DNA of 5,312 nt from NCBI GenBank assembly GCA_018609665.1, contig JAHENN010000235.1, positions 1 through 5,312 of the forward strand, in the 5' to 3' direction. The position numbers and the translations under genes are program-made. Positions 1 to 5,312 of this stretch are shown here, piece by piece (positions within the stretch are counted from its first letter, which is position 1; each line of letters starts with the position of its first letter). Below the pieces are notes generated by a model. That model saw only the letters and a list, made by a program, of their open reading frames with translations. It was not told the origin of the DNA and ran no database searches. This stretch comes from Haloarculaceae archaeon. Its GTDB lineage: Archaea; Halobacteriota; Halobacteria; Halobacteriales; Haloarculaceae.

Positions 1-242
1 CCGTAGCCGGTGACGACGCCGTCGCCGTACGGCTGTCGCTGTTCCATCTCGAAGTTCGTACACCGGTGGGTCTTGAGCTGGTCGAACTCCTGGAAGGAGC
101 CGTCGTCGAGGAAGTACTCGATGCGCTCGCGGGCGGTCATCTTGCCCTTCTCGTGCTGTTTGGCGATGCGCTCCTCCCCGCCGCCCGCCCGGGCCTCGCG
201 TCTGCGCTCGCGCAGCTCCTCGAGCTCCTCGTCCGTCGTCAT
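1..242 (-). CDS. pccB: Acyl-CoA (propionyl-CoA) carboxylase carboxyltransferase (beta) subunit, N-terminal part
   Basis: Only the first 80 codons are present; the gene runs off the left edge. The product begins MTTDEELEELRERRREA and continues through GGGEERIAKQHEKGKMTARE (about residues 20-39) and a FLDDGSFQEFD stretch (about 44-54). This is the N-terminal signature of biotin-dependent carboxyltransferases of the propionyl-CoA carboxylase beta / methylmalonyl-CoA decarboxylase alpha family. The enzyme moves the carboxyl group from carboxybiotin to an acyl-CoA, giving methylmalonyl-CoA from propionyl-CoA, in the cytoplasm. The biotin carboxylase/BCCP subunit is not in the window. The ATG at 242 is chosen because the family homology begins within a few residues of it. 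No GGAGG lies upstream. The catalytic crotonase-fold core is outside the window, so acyl specificity cannot be read, and annotation as methylmalonyl-CoA decarboxylase alpha or acetyl/propionyl-CoA carboxylase would fit equally well. Confidence 0.9.
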   Translation of the reverse strand, partial: MTTDEELEELRERRREARAGGGEERIAKQHEKGKMTARERIEYFLDDGSFQEFDQLKTHRCTNFEMEQRQPYGDGVVTGY

Positions 243-268
243 GTCGTCTCGCGCCCCGCTGAACTCAT
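239..268 (-). other. Possible 9-codon leader ORF overlapping the carboxylase start (ATGA)
   Basis: On the minus strand an ATG at 268-266 opens a reading frame of nine codons (MSSAGRETT) that ends in a TGA at 241-239. The TGA shares bases with the carboxylase ATG (242-240) as ATGA, the same junction used at sucC-sucD in this window. The ATG lies about 27 bases downstream of the T-tract at 293-297, so if that tract is the TATA box the transcript would start at or near this ATG. This is a geometric observation. An ORF this short can arise by chance, and there is no evidence that it is translated. Confidence 0.2.
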
Positions 269-290
269 TACCGGCCCCAACGGCGGCGGC

Positions 291-307
291 TGAAAAAGGG
301 TTTCCGA
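291..307 (-). promoter_or_regulatory. Putative carboxylase promoter / terminator-like T-tract after the transporter gene
   Basis: Read on the minus strand this is CGGAAACCCTTTTTCA. The five-T run (293-297) starts 14 bases after the transporter stop codon, which suits archaeal U-tract termination. The same stretch has an AAA triplet just upstream of the T-rich core, like a weak BRE plus TATA element. It is centred about 53 bases before the carboxylase ATG, which would leave a leader of roughly 25 bases. It could act as terminator, promoter or both. There is no strong hairpin. Confidence 0.4.
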
Positions 308-311
308 CTCC

Positions 312-1628
312 CTACAGCGGCGGCGCGGTCAGTTCGCGGACGCCGAGGTAGAGCGACGCGGCGACGGCCGCAAGGACGACCGTCCGGAGGGTCCACAGCC
401 AGACCGTCGACAGTCCGTCGGCGCCGGCGGTGCCCTGCTGGATCTCGTCGGTGGCCTCGCCGGCCAGCACCCAGCCGACGAAGCCGACGACCCCCAGCGC
501 CGCCAGCGGCAGCAGCAGGTTCACCGCGACGGTGTCGAACCAGTCCAGCCAGGCGATGTCCATCGCCGAGGGGACGCCGCCGACGAACAGCACCGCCCCC
601 AGGCCGGTCGCGGTCTGCGCCCGGCCGACCTCGTAGTTGTCGACGACGTACGACGTGACGACCTCCAGCAGGCTGATGGCCGACGACAGCGCCGCGATGA
701 GGACGACGCCGAAGAAGACGACGCCGAGCAGCCGGCCGAACGGCAGGCCGCCGAGGGCGGCGGCCACCGAGACGAACACCGCGCCGGGACCGGCGTCGCC
801 GACCGCGACGCCCTGTGCGAACAGGAACGGGAAGACGACGAAGCCGGCCAGCACGCCGACGAAGGTGTTGAACGCGGCGATGCTGACGCCGTCGACCCCG
901 AGGTTCTCGTCGTCGCCGATGTACGACGCGTACGTTATCATCACGGAGAAGCCGAGCGACAGCGAGAACAGCGCCTGCCCGACCGCGGCCGGCACGACCG
1001 ACCGGTAGTCGTCGGCGATGACCGAGACGTCCGGCGAGAGGAAGAAGGCGTACCCCTCGCCGCCGCCCGGCAGCGTCACCGCGTAGCCCGCGAGCCCGAT
1101 CATCAGGACGATGATGCTCGGCACCATCACCTTCGTGGCCTTCTCGATGCCGTCCTCGACGCCGAAGGCGACGATGCCGACCGCCGTCGCCATGAACAGG
1201 AGGTGCAGCGCCACGGCGTCCGGGCCGGTGGAGATCGCCCCGAAGTAGTCGCGGGGGCTCCCGAAGTACGCCCCCGTCGCGCTGCCGTAGACGTACCGGA
1301 TGACCCAGCCGCCGACGACGCTGTAGTACGCCATCGTCCAGAAGCCGGCGAAGACCCCGATTGCGCCGACGACCTTCCAGTTCGGCCGGTCCAGCCGGTC
1401 GAAGGCGTCGATGGCGTTCACGTTCGCCCGCCGGCCGATGACGAACTCCGCCAGCAGGGCCGGCAGCCCGATGACCAGGACCGCGACCAGATACACCACG
1501 AGGAACGCCGCGCCGCCGTTCTCCGCGGTCTGGAAGGGGAACCGCCAGATGTTCCCGAGGCCGACCGCGCTCCCGACCGAAGCGAGGATGAAGCCGAGCC
1601 GCGTCGCCCACGTCTCTCGTTCGGACAT
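312..1628 (-). CDS. Sodium:neurotransmitter symporter (SNF/NSS) family transporter
   Basis: A 438-residue integral membrane protein of the LeuT-fold NSS family, which uses the Na+ gradient to import amino acids or related amines. The TM1 signature GSAVGLGNIWRFP (residues 19-31) followed by AENGG (35-39) is diagnostic. By alignment with LeuT, Na1/Na2 ligands are kept: Gly19, Ala21, Val22, Asn26, Ser222 (LeuT Thr254), Asn254 (Asn286), Ala312, Ser315 and Ser316. The gating Arg29 and substrate-site Tyr102, Phe221 and Phe227 also match. About 11 hydrophobic segments can be placed (near 10-34, 40-65, 86-114, 140-158, 167-186, 213-236, 250-272, 298-325, 338-352, 363-389, 408-430), so there are probably 11 rather than 12 helices, as in several bacterial members. 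The start at 1628 gives the usual short N-terminus (MSERETWATRLGF). The LeuT Glu290 position is Gly258. The substrate cannot be deduced. It is probably transcribed alone. Confidence 0.96.
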   Translation of the reverse strand: MSERETWATRLGFILASVGSAVGLGNIWRFPFQTAENGGAAFLVVYLVAVLVIGLPALLAEFVIGRRANVNAIDAFDRLDRPNWKVVGAIGVFAGFWTMAYYSVVGGWVIRYVYGSATGAYFGSPRDYFGAISTGPDAVALHLLFMATAVGIVAFGVEDGIEKATKVMVPSIIVLMIGLAGYAVTLPGGGEGYAFFLSPDVSVIADDYRSVVPAAVGQALFSLSLGFSVMITYASYIGDDENLGVDGVSIAAFNTFVGVLAGFVVFPFLFAQGVAVGDAGPGAVFVSVAAALGGLPFGRLLGVVFFGVVLIAALSSAISLLEVVTSYVVDNYEVGRAQTATGLGAVLFVGGVPSAMDIAWLDWFDTVAVNLLLPLAALGVVGFVGWVLAGEATDEIQQGTAGADGLSTVWLWTLRTVVLAAVAASLYLGVRELTAPPL

Positions 1629-1655
1629 ACTTTGACCGACTGACGCAACCGACGG

Positions 1656-1661
1656 AAAAAA
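1656..1661 (-). promoter_or_regulatory. T-tract at TATA position of the transporter gene; possible terminator of the dehydrogenase gene
   Basis: On the minus strand a run of six T (context CCAGTTTTTTCCG) is centred about 30 bases before the transporter ATG. That is the same spacing as the clearer TATA boxes of the dehydrogenase and sucC genes here, so a leaderless transporter mRNA is plausible. It also lies about 60 bases after the dehydrogenase stop (1722-1720), and archaeal RNA polymerase terminates at T-runs. It is not a good TATA consensus, so its role as promoter is uncertain. It is the only strongly AT-rich element in the 91-base gap. Confidence 0.4.
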
Positions 1662-1719
1662 CTGGTGGAACCGCGCCGGCGTGCGACCGCATGACGCGGC
1701 ACTGCCGGCCGTCGACGCG

Positions 1720-2427
1720 TCAGGACTCGCCGTACACCGGCACCGCGGCGCCGCTGGTCACCTCCGACTCCGGCGCACAGAGGAACATGACGACGTCGGC
1801 GATGTCGGCGGGGTCGGCCCACTCGTCGAAGTCGGCGTCCGGCATCATCTCGCGGTTCATCGGCGTGTCGATGACGCTCGGCATGACCGCGTTGGCACGG
1901 ACGGTGCCGAGGTTCTCCGCGGCGATGGTCTCCGTCAGCAGCCGGACGCCGGCCTTCGAGGCCCGGTAGGGGCCGTCGCCCTCGCCGCCCTCCAGCGACG
2001 AGCGGGCCGACACCGAGACAATCGCTCCCTCCGTCTCCCGCAGGTGCGGAATCGCGTGCTTCGAGGTGAGGAACATCGACTTGAGGTTGACGTCGAACAG
2101 CATCTCGAACTCCTCGACGTCGGTCTCGTGGAGCGGGTCGCCGCCGCGCCAGGTGCCGGCGACGTTGCAGACCGCGTCCAGCCGGCCGTGGTCGTCGACG
2201 ACGGCCTCGACCGTCTCCGCGACGCTTCCCTCGTCGGTGGCGTCGGTCTCGTGGAACTCGACCGCGGCGGGGTCGACCAGGGCGTCCTCGTCGTCGGGGG
2301 CGACGATGTCGGCACCGCAGACCGTCGCCCCCGCCGCGTCGAACGCCTCCGCGACCGCGCTGCCGAGCGCGCCGCTCGCGCCCGTCACCAGCACGACCGA
2401 CCCCTCGAAGTCGTAGCTCACTGCCAT
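1720..2427 (-). CDS. SDR family oxidoreductase (short-chain dehydrogenase/reductase)
   Basis: A 235-residue cytoplasmic enzyme of the classical short-chain dehydrogenase family, of ordinary length. The Rossmann glycine motif TGASGALG is at residues 15-22. Asp40 at the end of the second strand favours NAD(H) over NADP(H). NVAG (88-91) replaces NNAG, Asn114 is the structural active-site Asn, and the YxxxK pair is Tyr154/Lys158. The usual catalytic Ser, 13 residues before Tyr, is Ala141 on a gap-free count; Ser138 and Ser140 are close by. The C-terminus has PSVIDTP (183-189), then a normal SDR end (AAVPVYG). The substrate is unknown; a sugar, polyol or acyl derivative cannot be told apart. The start is the ATG at 2427, with a TATA-like box about 28 bases upstream, which suggests a leaderless mRNA. 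It is divergent from the phosphodiesterase gene and separated by 91 bases from the transporter gene. Confidence 0.93.
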   Translation of the reverse strand: MAVSYDFEGSVVLVTGASGALGSAVAEAFDAAGATVCGADIVAPDDEDALVDPAAVEFHETDATDEGSVAETVEAVVDDHGRLDAVCNVAGTWRGGDPLHETDVEEFEMLFDVNLKSMFLTSKHAIPHLRETEGAIVSVSARSSLEGGEGDGPYRASKAGVRLLTETIAAENLGTVRANAVMPSVIDTPMNREMMPDADFDEWADPADIADVVMFLCAPESEVTSGAAVPVYGES

Positions 2428-2451
2428 GTCCGACCGTAGTGGGCCGCCCGG

Positions 2452-2458
2452 AATAAAA
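2452..2458 (-). promoter_or_regulatory. TATA-like box of the dehydrogenase gene
   Basis: On the minus strand TTTTATT lies in a GC-rich setting and is centred about 28 bases before the ATG at 2427. Archaeal transcription starts about 25-27 bases after the TATA centre, so the mRNA would begin at or just before the start codon. No Shine-Dalgarno sequence is present, as expected for a leaderless message. Confidence 0.6.
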
Positions 2459-2503
2459 CTCGGCGGCCGGTCGCCCGCAGACCACTTCCGCCGCGTGGCG
2501 CGG

Positions 2504-2512
2504 TTTTAAATA
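2504..2512 (+). promoter_or_regulatory. TATA box of the phosphodiesterase gene
   Basis: TTTTAAATA is a strong haloarchaeal TATA-like sequence in otherwise GC-rich DNA. It is centred about 56 bases before the GTG start at 2564, which predicts a 5' leader of about 25-30 bases. It lies about 53 bases from the opposing dehydrogenase TATA box, so the two divergent promoters could share regulator binding in between. I see no clear operator palindrome. Confidence 0.65.
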
Positions 2513-2563
2513 CGAGGCCGGAGCGACCGCCGGACACTTGTCGCTCGCCCGCCTTCCGCGACC

Positions 2564-3214
2564 GTGCGACTCATCGCTCACCGCGGGTTCGCGGCGGTCA
2601 ACCCCGAGAACACCCGCCGTGCGGTCCGGGAGGCGGCCGCCGTCGCCGACGCTATCGAGGTGGACGTCCGGCGATGTGCGACCGGCGAGCTCGTCGTCAT
2701 CCACGACGAGACGGTCGACCGCGTCACCGACGGCTCCGGGCCGGTCGCCGACCACACGCTCGCCGAACTGCGGGCGCTGGACGTGCTCGGTACCGGCGAG
2801 GGCGTCCCGACGCTGTCGGCGGTGCTGGCGGCGATTCCCGACGCCGTCGGCGTCGTGGCCGAGCTGAAGGCCGACGGCACCGAGACGGCGGTCGACCGCC
2901 TCTCGCGACCCGGGGCGGCCGTCTCCTCGTTCTCGCCGGCGCTGCTGTCGGCCTGCCGGAACCGCGACCCGTCGGTCCCGCGGGCGCTGCTCGTCGACGA
3001 CGACCCGGCGGCCGTCGAGACCGCCGACGACCTGGGGTGTGCCCGCCTGCAGCCGTCGCTGGACCGCTGCGACGGGCGGCTCGTCGAGCGGGCCCACGCG
3101 GCCGGCCTCGAGGTCGACGTCTGGACGGTCGAGCGACCGGCGGCCGTCGAGCCGCTGGCCCGGTGGGGCGTCGACGGCGTCATCGCCGACCGGCCGGACG
3201 TCCGCCCCGCGTAG
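2564..3214 (+). CDS. Glycerophosphodiester phosphodiesterase (GDPD family)
   Basis: A 216-residue cytoplasmic TIM-barrel enzyme expected to hydrolyse glycerophosphodiesters to glycerol-3-phosphate (or glycerol-1-phosphate in an archaeon) plus an alcohol. The family motifs appear in order: IAHRG (4-8, catalytic His6), NPENT (13-17), metal ligands Glu32 and Asp34 in IEVDVR, HD at 47-48 with second catalytic His47, DRVTDGSG (52-59), VPTL (81-84), third metal ligand Glu100 with Lys102 (AELK), VSSFSP (119-124), VDVWTVE near 182-188, and the terminal GVDGVIADRPD. No signal peptide is visible, and the protein is at the short end of the family. The start is GTG at 2564. No in-frame ATG lies upstream and homology begins at residue 2, so GTG is very likely. 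No GGAGG precedes it. It is transcribed from its own TATA box, and sucC downstream has a separate promoter. Confidence 0.95.
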   Translation: MRLIAHRGFAAVNPENTRRAVREAAAVADAIEVDVRRCATGELVVIHDETVDRVTDGSGPVADHTLAELRALDVLGTGEGVPTLSAVLAAIPDAVGVVAELKADGTETAVDRLSRPGAAVSSFSPALLSACRNRDPSVPRALLVDDDPAAVETADDLGCARLQPSLDRCDGRLVERAHAAGLEVDVWTVERPAAVEPLARWGVDGVIADRPDVRPA

Positions 3215-3305
3215 CCCCCGTCGGCGCTCCGCCGGCCGGACCGTCCCGGGCGGGCGTCCCCGGCGCGTTCCCCCGATTCGGTCGGCAGCGACCGGATATG
3301 GCACG

Positions 3306-3312
3306 TTTTAAA
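3306..3312 (+). promoter_or_regulatory. TATA box of the sucC-sucD operon
   Basis: TTTTAAA is centred about 30 bases upstream of the sucC ATG at 3339. The predicted transcription start falls within a few bases of the start codon, so the operon mRNA is probably leaderless or nearly so. It is the only AT-rich stretch in the 124-base gap after the phosphodiesterase gene. Its four T could also help end the upstream transcript. Confidence 0.65.
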
Positions 3313-3338
3313 CCGATTCCGTCCGCCGTTGCGTGTGG

Positions 3339-4481
3339 ATGAAACTACACGAACACCAGGCGAAGGAGATATTCGCCGACGCCGGAATCCCGGTTCCGGA
3401 GTCGCGGCTGGCCTCGACCGCCGAGGAGGCCGTCGAGGCCGCGGAGGCGGTCGGCTACCCGGTCGCGGTGAAGGCCCAGGTACGGGTCGGCGGCCGCGGC
3501 AAGGCCGGCGGCATCGAACTCGTCGACGACGCCGACGAGGCCCGCGCGGCCGCCGAGGAGATCCTCGGGATGGAGCTGAAGGGCCTGCACGTCGACGAGG
3601 TGCTGGTCGAGGCCGCCGTCGACTTCGTCGACGAACTGTACGTCGGCGTGACGATGGACCGCGGCGCGGGCGAACCGGTCGCGATGGTGTCGACCCGCGG
3701 CGGCGTCGACATCGAGGAGGTGGCCGCCGAGGAGCCCGACGCCATCGTCCGGGAGGCCGTCGACCCGGCCTTCGGGATGCAGCCGTACGAGGCCCGGAAG
3801 GCCGTCTACGAGGCCGGCGTCGACCGCGCGGTCGCCGGCGACGTCGCCTCGGTCGTCCGGACGCTGTACGGGCTGTGGGACGACAACGACGCCACGGAGA
3901 TCGAGGTCAACCCGCTGATGGTGACGGCCGACGACGAGGTCGTCGCCGCCGACGCCGTGATGAACGTCGACGACGACGCGCTGTTCCGCCAGCCGGAGCT
4001 GGGCGACCTCGAGGAGGCGACCGACGGCGACGACCTCGAGGCGAAGGCCGACGAGTACGGCTTCGACTACGTCCGGCTCGACGGCGACGTCGGCATCATC
4101 GGCAACGGCGCCGGCCTCGTGATGACGACGCTGGACCTCGTCGACTACTACGGCGGCGCCCCCGCCAACTTCCTCGACGTCGGCGGCGGCGCCAAGGCCG
4201 AGCGGGTCGCCAACGCCCTCGATATGGTCTTTTCCGACGACAACGTCGAGTCGGTCGTGTTCAACATCTTCGGCGGCATCACCCGCGGCGACGAGGTGGC
4301 CACGGGAATCAACGAGGCGCTGGAGGCCTTCGAGGAGATACCGAAGCCCGTCGTCGTCCGGCTCGCCGGCACCAACGCCGAGGAGGGCATGGAGATACTG
4401 AACACCGACCTGGTGACCGTCGAGGCGACGCTGGAGTCGGCCGTCCAGCGCGCCGTCGACTACGCGGAGGGAGACGCATGA
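3339..4481 (+). CDS. sucC: Succinyl-CoA synthetase (ADP-forming) beta subunit
   Basis: This 380-residue subunit works with SucD in the TCA cycle: succinyl-CoA + NDP + phosphate gives succinate + CoA + NTP. The ATP-grasp domain (about 1-235) has VAVKAQV (Lys45), the nucleotide loop GGRGKAGG (51-58), and the Mg2+ ligands Asn191 (EVNP) and Asp205, matching E. coli Asn199 and Asp213. The CoA-ligase domain (about 245-375) has GNGAGL (255-260), FLDVGGGA (278-285) and NIFGGITRGDE (309-319). Length matches the family. I start at ATG 3339, giving the canonical MKLHEHQAKEIF. A GTG two codons upstream (3333) is in frame, but it would add two residues the family lacks and sits about at the predicted transcription start. 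The protein is very acidic, as for a salt-in cytoplasm. Its stop overlaps sucD as ATGA. ADP versus GDP use is not evident. Confidence 0.98.
   Translation: MKLHEHQAKEIFADAGIPVPESRLASTAEEAVEAAEAVGYPVAVKAQVRVGGRGKAGGIELVDDADEARAAAEEILGMELKGLHVDEVLVEAAVDFVDELYVGVTMDRGAGEPVAMVSTRGGVDIEEVAAEEPDAIVREAVDPAFGMQPYEARKAVYEAGVDRAVAGDVASVVRTLYGLWDDNDATEIEVNPLMVTADDEVVAADAVMNVDDDALFRQPELGDLEEATDGDDLEAKADEYGFDYVRLDGDVGIIGNGAGLVMTTLDLVDYYGGAPANFLDVGGGAKAERVANALDMVFSDDNVESVVFNIFGGITRGDEVATGINEALEAFEEIPKPVVVRLAGTNAEEGMEILNTDLVTVEATLESAVQRAVDYAEGDA
4466..4472 (+). promoter_or_regulatory. Shine-Dalgarno site for sucD
   Basis: GGAGGGA inside the end of sucC ends 5 bases before the sucD ATG at 4478. It matches the anti-SD of archaeal 16S rRNA and fixes the sucD start. 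It contrasts with the leaderless-type starts of the first genes of the transcripts. The ATGA overlap also suggests translational coupling. Confidence 0.75.
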
Positions 4482-5312
4482 GCATTCTCGTCGACGCCGA
4501 CAGCCGCGTCGTGGTACAGGGTATCACCGGCGGCGAGGGGAAGTTCCACACCCGCCAGATGATGGAGTACGGGACGAACGTCGTCGCCGGCGCCGTCCCA
4601 GGCAAGGGCGGCCAGGACGTCGACGGCGTCCCCGTCTACGACACCGTCGCCGGCGCCGCCCGCGCCGAGGACGCCGACACCTCCGTCGTGTTCGTCCCGC
4701 CGGCCTTTGCCGCCGACGCGCTGCTGGAGGCGCTGGACGCGCCGCTGGAGCTGGTCGTCGCCATCACCGAGGGAATCCCCCAGCAGGACATGGCGACGGT
4801 CCACCGGAAGCTGCGGGAGACCGACACCCACCTGGTCGGGCCGAACTGTCCGGGCGTCATCACGCCCGACGAGGCGAAGCTCGGCATCCTGCCGGGCAAC
4901 ATCTTCGCCGACGGCGACGTCGGGCTCGTCTCGCGGTCGGGGACGCTCACCTACCAGGTCGTCGACAACCTCCCCTCGCGGGGCCTCGGCCAGACGACGG
5001 CGCTCGGCATCGGCGGCGACCCCATCATCGGGACGGACTTCGTCGACGCCCTCGAACTGTTCGAGGCCGACCCCGACACCCGCGCGGTCGTGATGTGCGG
5101 CGAGATCGGCGGCGAGGACGAGGAGGAGGCCGCCCGCTACATCGGCGAGTACATGGACACGCCGGTGGCGGGCTTCATCGCCGGCCGCACCGCCCCGCCG
5201 GGCAAGCGGATGGGCCACGCCGGCGCCATCGTCTCCGGCTCCGGCACCGGCACCGCCGAGTCGAAGATAACCGCCCTCGAGGGGGCCGGCGTCCCGGTCG
5301 GCGACACCCCCG
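4478..5312 (+). CDS. sucD: Succinyl-CoA synthetase (ADP-forming) alpha subunit, C-terminal end missing
   Basis: 278 codons are visible and the frame is open at the window edge. Against the roughly 289 residues of E. coli SucD, only about 10 C-terminal residues should be missing. The alpha subunit binds CoA and carries the phosphohistidine intermediate. The product begins MSILVDADSRVVVQGITGGE, with the CoA-binding Rossmann part (GITGGEGKFH, 15-24) and PGKGG (41-45). Next come ITEGIP (96-101), GPNCPGVITP (121-130), SRSGTLTYQ (152-160), GIGGDP (177-182) and GEIGG (208-212, with the Glu209 that faces the active-site His). The phosphorylated His is His247 in GKRMGHAGA (242-250). All key residues are present. 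The gene overlaps sucC by four bases and has a strong SD, so the two are co-expressed, as expected for subunits made in equal amounts. Confidence 0.98.
   Translation, partial: MSILVDADSRVVVQGITGGEGKFHTRQMMEYGTNVVAGAVPGKGGQDVDGVPVYDTVAGAARAEDADTSVVFVPPAFAADALLEALDAPLELVVAITEGIPQQDMATVHRKLRETDTHLVGPNCPGVITPDEAKLGILPGNIFADGDVGLVSRSGTLTYQVVDNLPSRGLGQTTALGIGGDPIIGTDFVDALELFEADPDTRAVVMCGEIGGEDEEEAARYIGEYMDTPVAGFIAGRTAPPGKRMGHAGAIVSGSGTGTAESKITALEGAGVPVGDTP

Noticed and set aside
268..1692. 474-codon minus-strand frame overlapping the transporter gene in another frame
   Set aside because: Low-complexity Arg/Gly-rich translation; the overlapping frame encodes a complete NSS transporter with conserved sodium-site residues.
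1681..2439. 252-codon plus-strand frame antisense to the dehydrogenase
   Set aside because: Shadow of the SDR gene; the minus-strand frame carries TGASGALG and YxxxK.
3220..3236. Short GC hairpin (CGGCG-CTC-CGCCG plus a wobble extension) just after the phosphodiesterase stop
   Set aside because: It is not followed by a T-run, which archaeal intrinsic termination needs, and such short GC palindromes are common by chance in this DNA.
1418..3304. 628-codon minus-strand open frame across the dehydrogenase, the phosphodiesterase and part of the transporter
   Set aside because: Its translation is Arg/Gly/Pro-rich with no family motif. It crosses three well-supported genes and both intergenic regions. 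Long stop-free shadow frames are expected in DNA this GC-rich.
3333..3338. GTG start two codons upstream of the sucC ATG
   Set aside because: The family begins MKLHE-QAK at the ATG; the GTG lies at or before the predicted transcription start.
4460..5218. 252-codon frame antisense to sucD
   Set aside because: The plus-strand frame is an unmistakable SucD; the antisense product has no recognisable motif and reflects codon-position GC bias.

Overview
The window is from a haloarchaeon (class Halobacteria). It is very GC-rich, the proteins are strongly acidic (by hand count the succinyl-CoA synthetase beta subunit has about 84 Asp/Glu against about 25 Lys/Arg in 380 residues), promoters are archaeal TATA-like boxes, several genes look leaderless, and I found no CTAG tetranucleotide on a read-through by eye. 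All genes are housekeeping or metabolic types. I see no mobile element, CRISPR array, RNA gene or defence island.

Layout. From the left edge to 2427, three genes lie on the minus strand, reading right to left: a short-chain dehydrogenase (2427-1720), a sodium:neurotransmitter-symporter-family transporter (1628-312), and the first 80 codons of an acyl-CoA carboxylase carboxyltransferase subunit (242-1, cut by the window edge). They are separated by gaps of 91 and 69 bases that each hold a T-tract, so separate transcripts are more likely than one operon. A 136-base divergent intergenic region (2428-2563) carries two outward-facing TATA-like boxes. To its right, on the plus strand, are a glycerophosphodiester phosphodiesterase (2564-3214) and then the sucC-sucD operon (3339 to the right edge), encoding both subunits of succinyl-CoA synthetase. 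sucD is cut only about 10 residues before its expected end.

Function. SucCD makes ATP (or GTP) from succinyl-CoA in the TCA cycle. The carboxyltransferase subunit probably makes methylmalonyl-CoA from propionyl-CoA, which is isomerised to succinyl-CoA, so the two ends of the window touch the same carbon route although they are on opposite strands and not co-transcribed. The transporter probably imports an amino acid with Na+. The phosphodiesterase would release glycerol-3-phosphate from phospholipid head-group debris. The dehydrogenase substrate is unknown.

The points most worth a second look are the chloride-site residues of the transporter (no acidic substitute, which predicts Cl- dependence), an Ala at the usual catalytic-Ser position of the dehydrogenase, and a possible 9-codon leaderless leader ORF whose stop overlaps the carboxylase start as ATGA. 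I do not see a new multi-gene system here.
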